Positions 11,192-20,243 of a stretch of 39,222 nt of DNA are shown piece after piece. The stretch spans positions 1-39,222 of the forward strand of contig JANBPT010000386.1 in assembly GCA_027575765.1 (NCBI GenBank). Direction: 5' to 3'. The translations under genes were made by a program, and so were the position numbers. The stretch is from Tieghemiomyces parasiticus (lineage: Eukaryota; Kickxellomycota; Dimargaritomycetes; Dimargaritales; Dimargaritaceae). The number at the start of each line of letters is the position of its first letter. Position 1 is the first letter of the stretch. The notes below the pieces were generated by a model. It did not search any database. It was not told the DNA's origin and worked only from the letters and a program-made list of their open reading frames with translations.

Positions 11192-11851
11192 TTAGTTCTT
11201 CAGGATGGTCTTTTCGCCAATGTAGGTGGCAGTACCAGCCGCCGCACCGATGACATTCGGGTGGCTGGCACCGGCCTTCTCGGAGATGTGCTTGGCGGCG
11301 TAGCCAGCAGCAGCCGCGGCGAGCAGGTCACCACGACGGTGAAGAACAGTCTTCTCGCCAATGTAGGTGGCAGTACCAGCCGCCGCACCGATGACATTCG
11401 GGTGGCTGGCACCGGCCTTCTCGGAGATGTGCTTGGCGGCGTAGCCAGCAGCAGCCGCGGCGAGCAGGTCACCACGACGGTGAAGAACAGTCTTCTCGCC
11501 AATGTAGGTGGCAGTACCAGCCGCCGCACCGATGACATTCGGGTGGCTGGCACCGGCCTTCTCGGAGATGTGCTTGGCGGCGTAGCCAGCAGCAGCCGCG
11601 GCGAGCAGGTCACCACGACGGTGAAGAACAGTCTTCTCGCCAATGTAGGTGGCAGTACCAGCCGCCGCACCGATGACATTCGGGTGGCTGGCACCGGCCT
11701 TCTCGGAGATGTGCTTAGCGGCGTAGCCAGCAGCAGCCGCGGCGAGTAGGTCACCACGACGGTGAAGCATAGGAGGGGAAGGAAGAGCATGAACCTGGAC
11801 CATCGTGACGGAGGCCAGGACGGTGACGAGGGTAGCAATGACGAGCTGCAT
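11192..11851 (-). CDS. Secreted repeat protein, candidate Kex2-processed peptide precursor
   Basis: A 219-residue frame starts at an ATG at 11851. Residues 1-22 form a clear signal peptide (hydrophobic LVIATLVTVLASVTMV, ending VHA), followed by a ten-residue linker ending in Arg-Arg. The rest is four tandem units: residues 33-79, 80-126 and 127-173 (47 residues each, identical) and 174-219 (46 residues, ending ILKN in place of VLHRR). Each unit starts GDLLAAAAAGYAAKH, continues ISEKAGASHPNVIG, then AAAGTATYIGEKT. Units are separated by LHRR, a dibasic site of the kind cut by the Golgi protease Kex2. The expected products are three identical peptides plus one C-terminal variant. The Ala/Gly-rich stretches could form two small-residue helices joined at the His-Pro. 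No Cys is present. Alternatives are an uncleaved cell-wall or surface repeat protein. A TATA motif lies 150 bp upstream. Function is unknown. Confidence 0.85.
   Translation of the reverse strand: MQLVIATLVTVLASVTMVQVHALPSPPMLHRRGDLLAAAAAGYAAKHISEKAGASHPNVIGAAAGTATYIGEKTVLHRRGDLLAAAAAGYAAKHISEKAGASHPNVIGAAAGTATYIGEKTVLHRRGDLLAAAAAGYAAKHISEKAGASHPNVIGAAAGTATYIGEKTVLHRRGDLLAAAAAGYAAKHISEKAGASHPNVIGAAAGTATYIGEKTILKN
11195..11755 (-). repeat. Four tandem 141-bp coding repeats
   Basis: Units lie at 11615-11755, 11474-11614, 11333-11473 and 11195-11332 (the last is 138 bp). Copies are nearly identical at DNA level. The copy nearest the signal peptide differs from the others by two synonymous changes that I could see (a Leu CTA for CTG and an Ala GCT for GCC). 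This points to recent duplication or ongoing homogenisation. Confidence 0.95.
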
Positions 11852-12000
11852 GGTGATGATAGGTAATGAATGATCTGGTTGTGGTAAATTTGTAGCGGAC
11901 TCGAGACTGAACGAGTTGGGTCGGGTGCGAAACGGCGGGTACTAGCAGTTGAGCGGTGCGTGGGTGATTGATTGGACTGACAAAGAGGGGAGGGACAGGG

Positions 12001-12010
12001 TTTATTTATA
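12001..12010 (-). promoter_or_regulatory. TATA box of the repeat-protein gene
   Basis: TATAAATAAA on the minus strand, about 150 bp upstream of the ATG. It is the best core-promoter match in this spacer and suits a strongly or conditionally expressed secreted-protein gene. Confidence 0.6.
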
Positions 12011-12201
12011 CTCGTAACGTAAACCTGCGTAGTAAAGGGGGGGTTTCAATATCAGAAAGGCGTCGGATAGTGTGAAAGATCATTGCCTTTTCTTTTCCTT
12101 GGCGCTGTTGGCCTCTTGCCACTTTATTCTACAAAACTGAAGCACGCTGACCACGCTCATCCATTGGGAAATTCTCTCTACAGCATAGCCAGCCGCTGAG
12201 G

Positions 12202-12218
12202 GAGGAGTAAGACTCCTC
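12202..12218. repeat. Perfect 7-bp inverted repeat, 3-nt loop
   Basis: GAGGAGT, loop AAG, ACTCCTC lies about 350 bp upstream of the repeat-protein start and 190 bp upstream of its TATA motif. It could be a binding site for a dimeric regulator. Confidence 0.6.
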
Positions 12219-13392
12219 GATCCGTGGTGGGTGCTAATGTGCTAGATTTCTAAAAATAACACTCACAGTGCGTGCTGGCTCTTGATAGTGACACCGAAGA
12301 CATTCGAGAATATCAAGGCTCACGACAGCCCCTCTCAACGCATAGATAGCGTAGTTGGTCTCAACTTCCTCACCATTTCCCTTCTTTTTTCTCCTAACCG
12401 TCCGATGGTTGCCCTGTAGCTCTGTGACACTTTCACTCGGTGATCGGTAGAGGCCACGATAATTTAAGGAAAAGACGAGTAACGAAATATATGAGTCGCA
12501 GTCCGCCTATGACCTGTAGTCGAAACCCTCCCTCTCTATATTTTACACCTCTCTATCGTATCCGATGTTCACTCAGAATTCATAAATAAACGAATGGCGG
12601 TCCATCGGTGATCATTGTCGCTGTGATGAGGGTCAGTCACAAACAACCTGCTTGCATCGGCGGCAATGCCACTCGCTGGTCTACACCTCAAGCTGAGCTT
12701 AGCCAAACTTACCACTGTCTAAGGCGTTCCTCTTTTGGTACGTGAGGGCGGTTGGCGTATGAGAAATGGTCAACCCGTCGGAAAAGGATGAGCCCGTCGG
12801 CTTCCGTATAGCATGTCGGTGGTGACACAAGTGAAAGACGTGGTCAAAGGGGAGAACTTTGGTGAGGCGGTCGCCATTAGGCGTTAAACGTTATTCGGAC
12901 GATAACTAATATTAAGTGTCCTCATCCTTCGACTTCCTTGCACTGACAGCCAATGCAGCCACCGCCACTTTCCGAGTTAAAATCATATCCCAAAAGGATA
13001 GCCACAGCTTAGAATGCTATAGTTTCTCGGCTTCTCCTTTTTTCGTTCGAGTTACGATGCCCACTGGTACGTTCGGTATGCAAATCAGGATATGAAGGGA
13101 AAACTATGGCCCCTAGCTAGCAATTAACAAGTCAAGGGGAGGGGCAAGGGTTCATCATACTTTGGCAGCACACGCAGTAGTCGTTTCACGTCAAACAAAT
13201 AGGGCCAGGCTGCCGAACGAAGTGGCCGGGTAAGTTTTTCGCCTACCCATACCAATCCAAACCCCGCCCTACGTCTGTGTACAAGATAACCGTTTAATGC
13301 ATTTGGTACGGCAGGGACCGATAGGCATACTGCAAGCCAATCGCAACCCAAACCTATGGGGGAAAAATATAAGACTGGCTCTACCGACATGC

Positions 13393-14789
13393 TTAGAATG
13401 GTCGGAATTTCTTGGCCTCCTTGAGAGCTTCAATACGTTTTTTGTCTTCCTCAAATTTGTCGCGAAGTCGTGTAAGTTCTGCATAGTAGAGGATAGGGGG
13501 GGGTGAGAGATTGAAAAGTAAAAGATGAAACATGTGACAGATATGTTAGTAAAAGAGCTAACACTTCAACCCTTTGCCGATACGCCAAAGTTTGGTCCGC
13601 CCTCACTGCCAGGTTAGTGAACTCCACTTGGGGAACCTGTTCCGGTCGTGAAGCCAAAAAAAAAACCGCCGCACCCACCTTGAAGCTTGGCCTCGCGCTG
13701 CTGGAACCGGTAAAAATCGCCAAACCCGGTGTCCTTGGGCTTCATTTTCTGGGCATCGGCGTAATTGATGACGTTGACGCTATGGGCTGGCCCGTTGGCC
13801 TGGCGGCCCTTCTTGCCGACCGCGATGAAGCCATCCTTATCGACAGCCTCGGCGCTGGACTTGGCGCCAGATCGGGTACGGATAACCCAATCGTTGCGTA
13901 GCAGCCAGTACTCCAGTTCCTCTTCGGCGGCCCTGGCTGTGACGCGCTGCTTGTCGTAGGACAAGTTATACCGTTGGCTCCCACTGTACGGGAGCGGGGG
14001 CGGACAGGCACGCCGCTGGGCGTCGCGGAGATAATCTGTGAGTTTAGGTGTGAAGAGTTTAGTGAGTACCTTGGGGTCTTTGAGGTGACGTGGGAGTGGG
14101 CGAACCATCGCGGCGACGAATTCCGGGAGCTCGAGATCCTCATCGCAGGCTTCGAGATGCTCTTCAGCGGTTTCCGCGGCGTCGTGAACCATCGCGGAGC
14201 TGAGCCACCGCCGCTGGGTATTATTATTCTCGCTGGTAGACGAGGCGAGAGTGGCCCGCGGGGAATTCATAAGAGACTGAACGCTGGTCGACTCGGCGAA
14301 AACGAGCTTGGCCGACCCACCGCTGACCAGCCACGAACCGACCGGGTTAGGATCTGCCGGGGGATCTTGGAGCACCCAAAATCTAGCGATAGCGGCCGGG
14401 TCCTTGGTCTTGGCGCGGAGGGCGCGGAGGAACGGGTCATCCCACGTCTCGTTCAGCAGGATCGGGTGGACGGTTTGTAGCGGGTTTTCATCGAGCCGTG
14501 GTGCAAAGTGAACGGCGGTAACCTCACCCCATTCAGCGAAGAGCGAGGTGAGCGTGGCCGCGTTGGCGTCTACCGGTAGGTTGGTCACATACACCGTACG
14601 GTCCGTCGGCAAGTCAGGGTAGTAGGTGATATTGAGGTCCATTTCGTCCTGCGCCTGTCCGGTCGCCACGCGGTGTTGCCGCGCGTAAATGTAATGCGTC
14701 GCAGGTTCCGGAAGGAACTTGACCGGGGGCATGGCCACCGGGATGCTGACGAACTGGCCCACCCGGGTCGTCGCGGGACTAAGCGCCAT
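13393..14789 (-). CDS. RRP7: Ribosomal RNA-processing protein 7
   Basis: Rrp7 is a component of the small-subunit processome that acts with UtpC in the nucleolus in early 18S rRNA maturation. Two exons are read on the minus strand: 14789-13679 and 13478-13393. The intron of 200 nt has a GTGGGT donor and TGCAG acceptor, and the frame is kept across it. The start is the ATG at 14789 (MALSPATTRV); the frame stays open further upstream, but that part looks like a pyrimidine-rich leader. An RRM-like domain begins near residue 64 (RTVYVTNLP). The end of exon 1 (GDFYRFQQREAKLQ) joins exon 2 (KFEEDKKRIEALKEAKKFRPF), together the diagnostic Rrp7 C-terminal tail. The predicted product is 398 residues, longer than the roughly 300 in yeast, with extra loops in the RRM and central part. 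Confidence 0.92.
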
Positions 14790-16342
14790 AGCTAGAGGGC
14801 CGTGGTGGCTGGGGAGAGCAGTAGAGGAGAGAAGGGATATGAATAGTTCGGAGAGAGGACAATGTAGAATGCTGTGCTGTAGGTATGTGTGCCGTGCGGG
14901 AACTCGGCAGTATGGCGAGCAAATTGGGGGTTCGAATTCCACGCTCGGCCACGAAATGCCTTACCGGCTATCATTCGGCAACCAACTGACGGGATTTTGG
15001 CTGTGGCCAGGAGGCATCAAAAAAAAAAGAAAAAAAAATCGTCGTGAGTGCACAAAGCGGTTGAATTATAATCACGTGATTTACTCTTATCCCTGTCAAT
15101 TTTCGGGTCATATTGGTAATGAGGATGGTGGGGGACTGAACTGGCCTTTGGTTACAGCCTAGGGTGCTTACGTACACTAAGTTGTGTAGCTGACTGCTGA
15201 TCAACTGGGCGATTAGGTGTCCCTTAACAAGGTAAGATGGCTTAACAATGCATCATACTGCCGAACATGTCCTAATAAGGTTCACTCTAGATGCAAGTTT
15301 AGTGCGTATAATCGACAAGGATGTATTTAGTATAATCAAGGTATCGCGGTTGGCGGCCTGGCCTGGCTCCAATAATACAAGTTTAAGATGCCATGTTTGG
15401 TAAGGGATGGTCTCCTGGCCAACAAACATTTCCAACATCTACACCTTCTCTTTACCATTTTAAGCAAACCTGGCGCCGCGTTTCATAATCCAGTAGGCGG
15501 AGATGCGTGGCTGAGGTGGCTAATACTAACCGATAAAAGGGATCCTTTTTTTTTCCTTTCCCCAGTCCAATGGCACGATGACCCGGCTAACCCTCGACCA
15601 TGCGTGCGTTTGAACTTGACGGCTAGGCGGTGTTCTTTCTGGGGGTGGATTTATTTCCCATATCCGTACACTAACTGGCGTGTGCATCATATTCAAGGTC
15701 GCAGGCCATGCCATGCTGTGTTCATCACTCCCTCCATTTCGGTCGGTTTGGTCAGCGCAGGTACGCGCGACCCGTGGCGTAGTGAAAAAAACAAAAACAA
15801 ATCCAAACAAGCACCTAAAGGAAGTACCGCCCAGGTTTAATCACGCTGGATCGTCCTATCGACCATGGCAGGCTCCTCCATCACCGTCTTTTAAGTCCGC
15901 CCACTGAGTAGGGGAGGAACCGGCTGACCTGCCTATCAAGTGAGCTCCCACAACCTTACTCGCGTTGCTGTGTTAGCCCCACTAGGGGCCGCACCAATTT
16001 ATCGGTGGCTAGCCATTCAGCACAGTTTCTCTTACCCTGCCCTACCATGTGTGTGTGGGGGGGGGGGCTAAACGACGCAGGCACCACCCGTGTTCTTTCA
16101 CTTTCCCCTCACCCACCTATATGACCTAGGTTCTCTCGAACCCACCCGCCCGGCCTCCCCAGTCCCTCCACAAATACCTCCCGCGGCACTCTAACTACGC
16201 CTCCTCCGACTTCACATCCTCTCCTGTAGGTGGGTCCATTTCCGACACCCAGCCGCCAAATTTGCTGCTATAACTTTGGCAATCACCTCCCATACCCCAC
16301 CTCCTCAACCAAGGCCCTCCCTCCGACCCCCCTTTTCTTGAC
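14790..16342. other. Spacer between divergent RRP7 and TBC genes
   Basis: This shared upstream region holds both leaders. The last 300 bases before the TBC start are C/T-rich, as expected for a fungal 5' leader. A 150-codon plus frame at 15388-15840 has no recognisable motif. A tRNA T-loop-like string lies near 14929 but no tRNA can be folded around it. Confidence 0.6.
16057..16067. repeat. G11 homopolymer after a GT run
   Basis: A short GT repeat runs into eleven consecutive G, about 275 bp upstream of the TBC gene start. Confidence 0.9.
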
Positions 16343-17707
16343 ATGCCCGGTGGAACGCTTTACGAGTTGCTCGAGACGCTCAATGCAGAGGTGTACGTCG
16401 ATGTGGACAAGTTGCGGCAACTCGCACGCTACGGCGTCCCCAAGGAGGTTCGCGGTGAGGTGTGGAAGTACTTGCTAGGCGTTGAGCTGGCCGACCGCTC
16501 CCATGAGGTTACCATGGATCGCGCCGGCCAGGAGGAGTACGCCCGGATCGAAAAGCACCATTCGGAGTTCACCAGGCACATCAGACGGGATACCGAGCGG
16601 TACCTCCAGCGCTACCTGGCCACCGTGGCCCTAACCGCTGGAAGCAACGGTAACGGCGGTCGGAATGACCCCTTACTGTCCCTGGCCGACGCCTCGGCTT
16701 TCGAGTCGGTTATTAGCGCCTACCTGCACCGCAACTCCGAGGTCGAGTACTCCTCTGCCATGGTCCCGCTCTGCGCCCCGCTGGTGGCTACGCTAGAACG
16801 AGAGTCTGACGTGTTCTTTTGTTTCGAGCGTATCATGAACGTGCTGAGTAAGTGGGGGGGGGGGTTACCAACTGACGCTTGACTCCGTATGGCGGGATTG
16901 AAACAACCGGTCGCCTATTGGGTGGAGATGCCCAGTGTTCCCCAGCGTAAAGCCTAGGCTCAATTACGCCAAGACGTCGCCACGTCCATTAACTTTTTGC
17001 TCGTCAATGCGTGGCCGCCCTCACTCTACCCAGAGGATTTCTCGCGGGAACACTCCATCAAAACTCGCGTTGCCGAGTTCATCACCCTGTTCCGCCGGAC
17101 GTTACCTGGCCTCTTTAATTACTTCCAAGAGGAGGAGGTCGAACTCAGTGAGTGGAGCTCGTCCTGGCTGCACTACCTACTGACAAAGGAGTTGCCCCTC
17201 GAAACCACCATCCGGCTGTGGGACTACTACTTTTCGCATAACGACTTCCTGCACTTCCACACCTACGTGTGTCTAGGTACGTATGGAAAGGCGTTGCTGA
17301 TTGAAGATCGCCGCGGTTAAGCCTGCCGCCCTGCACTTACTAATCACCAGCACACCACCCTTCGCACAAACTGTCCGTCCCTACTGGCCACCCGCTGCTC
17401 GCCTCCCACCGCAGCCATTCTCAAGTTCTTCCAGCCCGACCTTGAGGAGCTGGAACACTCCGAGATCCGCAGTTTCCTATCCCACCTGCCCAGCCTGAAT
17501 ATCGAACAGGTAATAGGCTGCTTGCAAAGGGGGTTCGTTTGCCAGGCGCTGAGTCAATACCCAGAGTTACTTGACCTGTAGATAATACATCCGACTGACT
17601 TTTACCTCCACGCTATCGTACCCCACTAACTTTGCCGTCGTCAGAGTATCGTCATGGCGACCAACATTCAGACAGAAATCCAAAAGCAAGACCAGCTGGA
17701 CACGTAG
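16343..17707 (+). CDS. Small TBC-domain protein (putative Rab GTPase-activating protein)
   Basis: TBC proteins act on Rab-family GTPases in membrane traffic or serve as scaffolds. Four exons are read: 16343-16847, 16974-17276, 17415-17509 and 17645-17707. Phases match at every junction, giving about 321 residues, nearly all TBC domain. Seen: GVPKEVRGEVWKYLLG (residues 31-46), IRRDTER (80-86) matching the IxxDxxR arginine-finger motif with Arg86, ESDVFFCFERIM, then EEEVELSEW with the RLWDYYF helix, and a C-terminal helical tail after AILKFF. The second catalytic motif (YxQ) reads YSS at 136-138, so the glutamine finger is missing. The exon 2 acceptor at 16973 is chosen because it restores frame. 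The compact single-domain layout, the start of the domain and the tail recall TBC1D7 (TSC complex subunit), but that is only a resemblance. Confidence 0.85.
16854..16864. repeat. G11 homopolymer just after a splice donor
   Basis: Eleven G begin six bases into intron 1 of the TBC gene, directly after the GTAAGT donor. A G-run so close to a donor could act as an intronic splicing enhancer or form a quadruplex. Confidence 0.9.
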
Positions 17708-18323
17708 CCCTCTACAAAGTCTGTTTGCCCGCCAAACAGGTTTCCGTGGTCCAAACCCTGACCTGTTAATCCTTCACGATACGCTGCGACCCCACTGCTT
17801 TACAGTCTATTTCGTTTTATTTCCCTCTTCACCCTTCTACCCTAGACAAACTATGTCCGAAGTACGCTCTGGCTCAGTGCAATTTAAGAAGCTCTAGCTG
17901 CCCCCTCTCCAACCGCCAGACACTCGCTCTACGCATGACTTCGCCACCAATTTTTCGAGCCTAATACATTTGCGAGCTACCTGGTGCCCATGAGCTTGTG
18001 GTGGACCCGCTCTGCATCCCCGCCGTAACTACTGTAGGGAGAACGTGCCGAAATTTGTGGAATAATGAGCAGCGGAATACCAAACGTAGCCTATATAAGC
18101 CAGGGTCTCGCGCTGGGGCTTCCCCCTTCCTCTATACACTTTCTTCGGTCCTACCTAGTCCGCACTTGACCAGGCCTCCCGACCACGGTCGCACCAGATT
18201 CGTCTCCCGTTCGTTCCAACTCGTGCTTTCTCCCTCCCCCACTTTTCCATCCTGCCTTTGCAGTCCGAATTAAGGTTCATCGATTGCTAGCTTGTCCACA
18301 CGACAAAGTTACCCGCACTCAAC
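17708..18323. other. Spacer between the TBC and KHDC4-like genes
   Basis: It holds the TBC 3' untranslated region and the promoter and leader of the KHDC4-like gene. After the TATA motif at 18092 the sequence is C/T-rich up to the start codon. No other gene is seen. Confidence 0.6.
18092..18099 (+). promoter_or_regulatory. TATA box of the KHDC4-like gene
   Basis: TATATAAG lies 232 bp upstream of the ATG at 18324 and is followed by a long pyrimidine-rich leader. Confidence 0.6.
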
Positions 18324-20025
18324 ATGCCCGAAGCCCAGAGGTAAGATTCCATTCCGAAGATCGTAGCGGCCTCCTTACCCTAGATTCCGTGCGCCCGACA
18401 TGCCGCACCCGAGCCTCTATGAATCGACATTGTCAAGTAGTCATTGGCGGATTCTAACCAGAACTGCTATTCCATGCCCCTTCATCTCACACGACAGAGT
18501 TAAGCGCAAGCGGCGCTGGGATGTTACCGACGACGGGACGGTCGTTCAGCCGCCCACCATAGGTACCGGCGCGATTTCCAACCCCTCCGCCACTCCCAAG
18601 TCCGATACAGGTAACCGTCAACACCGGCCGTCGCCCGACTAAGCGACCCGCTCCACTTCCTACATTGCACCCCGGCGTCACCAAGACGTTCTAATTCCTG
18701 GGGGTGGGAAAATACGCTGTCATTTAACTGGTCTTATAGCTTACCCATGCCTCCATGGTCGGTACGATGTGGGTCTACCAGTCACCACCCCGTTAGCAAC
18801 TAGCGCCTCGGCTGGTACACCATCCGCACAACCCGACAAATCATCCACTGTATCTACTCCAGCAGGAACCATCCGTACCCCGTCGACCAATGGCGCCCCC
18901 GCCGCCGGAGGGTCTTACTTTGACAAGCTCATGGCTGTGCCCCTGGCAGAAATCGAGCAGGGCCGCCTACCCAAGCGCCCTTTTCGTCGGCCTGGCCCGC
19001 CCCCTGCGGCCTTCCGTTCGAACAAGTCGGGGCCTAAAATCAACTCGACCTCTGACTCATCAGCAAAAAAGGCTGGCGCGCTGGCCCATCAACAAACCTC
19101 CCCGCCGCGGCCATCAGTCACTACTGCCGATGGCCCACCGTCGAAAGTAACGCCCGTGAGCTCTGCGGGTCAGTCATCGACCGCCGCGACTCACGCCCCG
19201 GCTACCACTGGCACCACAACAGGGTCTCGTCCGGCCGAATCGAACGACCATCGCTACATACAGGACAAAGTCTTCGTGGGTATCAAACCCGACCGGGCCT
19301 TTGACCTCCGGGAACGTCTCCTCGGCCCCAGCGGCGCTTATTTGCAGCACATCCAGTCAACCACGGGGGCCAAGGTCATCCTCCGGGGCCGCGGGTCTGG
19401 TTATATCGAACCCACATCGGGCACCGAGGCCTTCGAACCCATCTACCTCTACATAACCTGCTACCGCGCTGAAGGTGCCAAAACCGCGCGCCAAATGTGC
19501 CAGGATTTGGTCAAGACTGTGGGTGAGCAGTACGAAGCCTTCAAAAGTGCCATGGAGTCCGCCACGTCTCCTCCCGATGGGGCCGTGCCCGCCCCTCCAA
19601 CGCCTGTCAACCCTTACGGGGCAGCTTACGTTCCCCATCCAGTTGGCTACGGCGGTCATTACCCAGCCGCCCCAGCTTACCAATTCGATTACAGCGGGTA
19701 TGCCCACGCGGGTTACCCTCCGTTGCCTTACACCGGACTACCACCCGCGATCAACAGCGGACCGGGTGCGGCCTCCTACACTGCACCCCCGCCGGCTGGC
19801 TTTAACCCTTACAACATCTACAACCAGGGGCACCAGGCTACCGCCCCGCAGGCTGCTGCGGCACCACCGAAGCCACAAATAGATCCCCTGTTGGCCTCCC
19901 TCGGGCGCGCTCGGAGCCCACCGGCCCGGTCGCGCCATAACCCTGACGTCCATGCTGCGCGGTACGGGGGTAGTACTGGTAAGTACAGCTTTGCACCTCC
20001 GCCATCGACTTACGGGCCTCGGTAG
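18324..20025 (+). CDS. KH-domain protein of the KHDC4/BLOM7 family
   Basis: KHDC4 (BLOM7) proteins bind pre-mRNA and assist splicing in the nucleus. Three exons are read: 18324-18340 (17 nt), 18498-18610 and 18740-20025. The donors are GTAAGA and GTAACC, and phases agree, giving about 471 residues. The tiny first exon joins to give MPEAQRVKRKRRWDVT, an N-terminal basic RRWDV motif of this family. Residues 218-315 form the KH/QUA-like domain: DKVFVGIKPD, LLGPSGAYLQHIQ, TGAKVILRGRGSG, IEP.SG.EAFEP, then a C-terminal helix. This pattern is far closer to KHDC4 than to branchpoint-binding protein. The rest is Pro/Thr/Ser-rich, then a Tyr/Pro/Gly/Ala-rich tail likely to be disordered. The exon 3 acceptor at 18739 is inferred from phase. 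A polyadenylation signal follows at 20103. Confidence 0.9.
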
Positions 20026-20102
20026 GTTTGGCAGTGAATCTGATTAGCAAAGCATCCCGATATATCTTAGTTTGAGTTCGATAGTGGCCACTCATCCGTC
20101 TG

Positions 20103-20108
20103 AATAAA
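20103..20108 (+). terminator. Polyadenylation signal AATAAA for the KHDC4-like gene
   Basis: AATAAA lies 78 bp after the stop codon on the plus strand. A second one lies at 20165-20170, close to the end of the convergent TCD1 gene, so the two transcripts may overlap at their 3' ends. Confidence 0.55.
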
Positions 20109-20243
20109 GTTTAGGTGTCTCAAGAGGGATTTTGTACTAAATACTTGTTGGCTTTATAAATTTGAATAAAATTTTTGGTCAATGACATCAAATCGCACCG
20201 CATCATAGACAGCCTCACCCCCCGGACCAGTGATAATGCGGGT

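Larger units (their letters stand above)
11852..13392. other. Upstream region of the repeat-protein gene
   Basis: About 1.5 kb between the repeat-protein start and the RRP7 stop. It contains the TATA motif at 12001 and a perfect hairpin at 12202. I see no gene; the minus-strand frames at 13124-13484 have no recognisable motif, and one of them overlaps the RRP7 last exon in another frame. Confidence 0.6.

Noticed and set aside
11177..11749. 190-codon plus-strand frame opposite the repeat-protein gene
   Set aside because: It exists only because the tandem repeat unit is a multiple of three and lacks stops in that frame. The minus strand has the signal peptide, dibasic sites and TATA box.
11200..11838. 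212-codon second minus-strand frame over the repeat array
   Set aside because: It is a repeat-driven shadow, Arg/Pro/Leu-rich and without a proper signal peptide. The other minus frame explains the region.
14929..14940. GGTTCGAATTCC resembling a tRNA T-loop, with an A-box-like string just upstream
   Set aside because: The T-stem does not pair, the spacing to the A-box-like string is too short, and no acceptor or anticodon stem can be formed.
14719..15162. 147-codon plus-strand frame spanning the RRP7 start and upstream DNA
   Set aside because: It overlaps the RRP7 5' end antisense, crosses homopolymer A runs, and has no recognisable motif.
15489..15560. tRNA-like string ending in a T-run, near GCGTGGCTGAGGTGGC
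   Set aside because: It resembles a D-arm, but no T-loop follows and the arms do not fold. The T-run after GGATCC is probably chance.
15388..15840. 150-codon plus-strand frame between RRP7 and the TBC gene
   Set aside because: Composition is mixed and motif-free, minus-strand frames are equally open, and there is no promoter or homologous segment.
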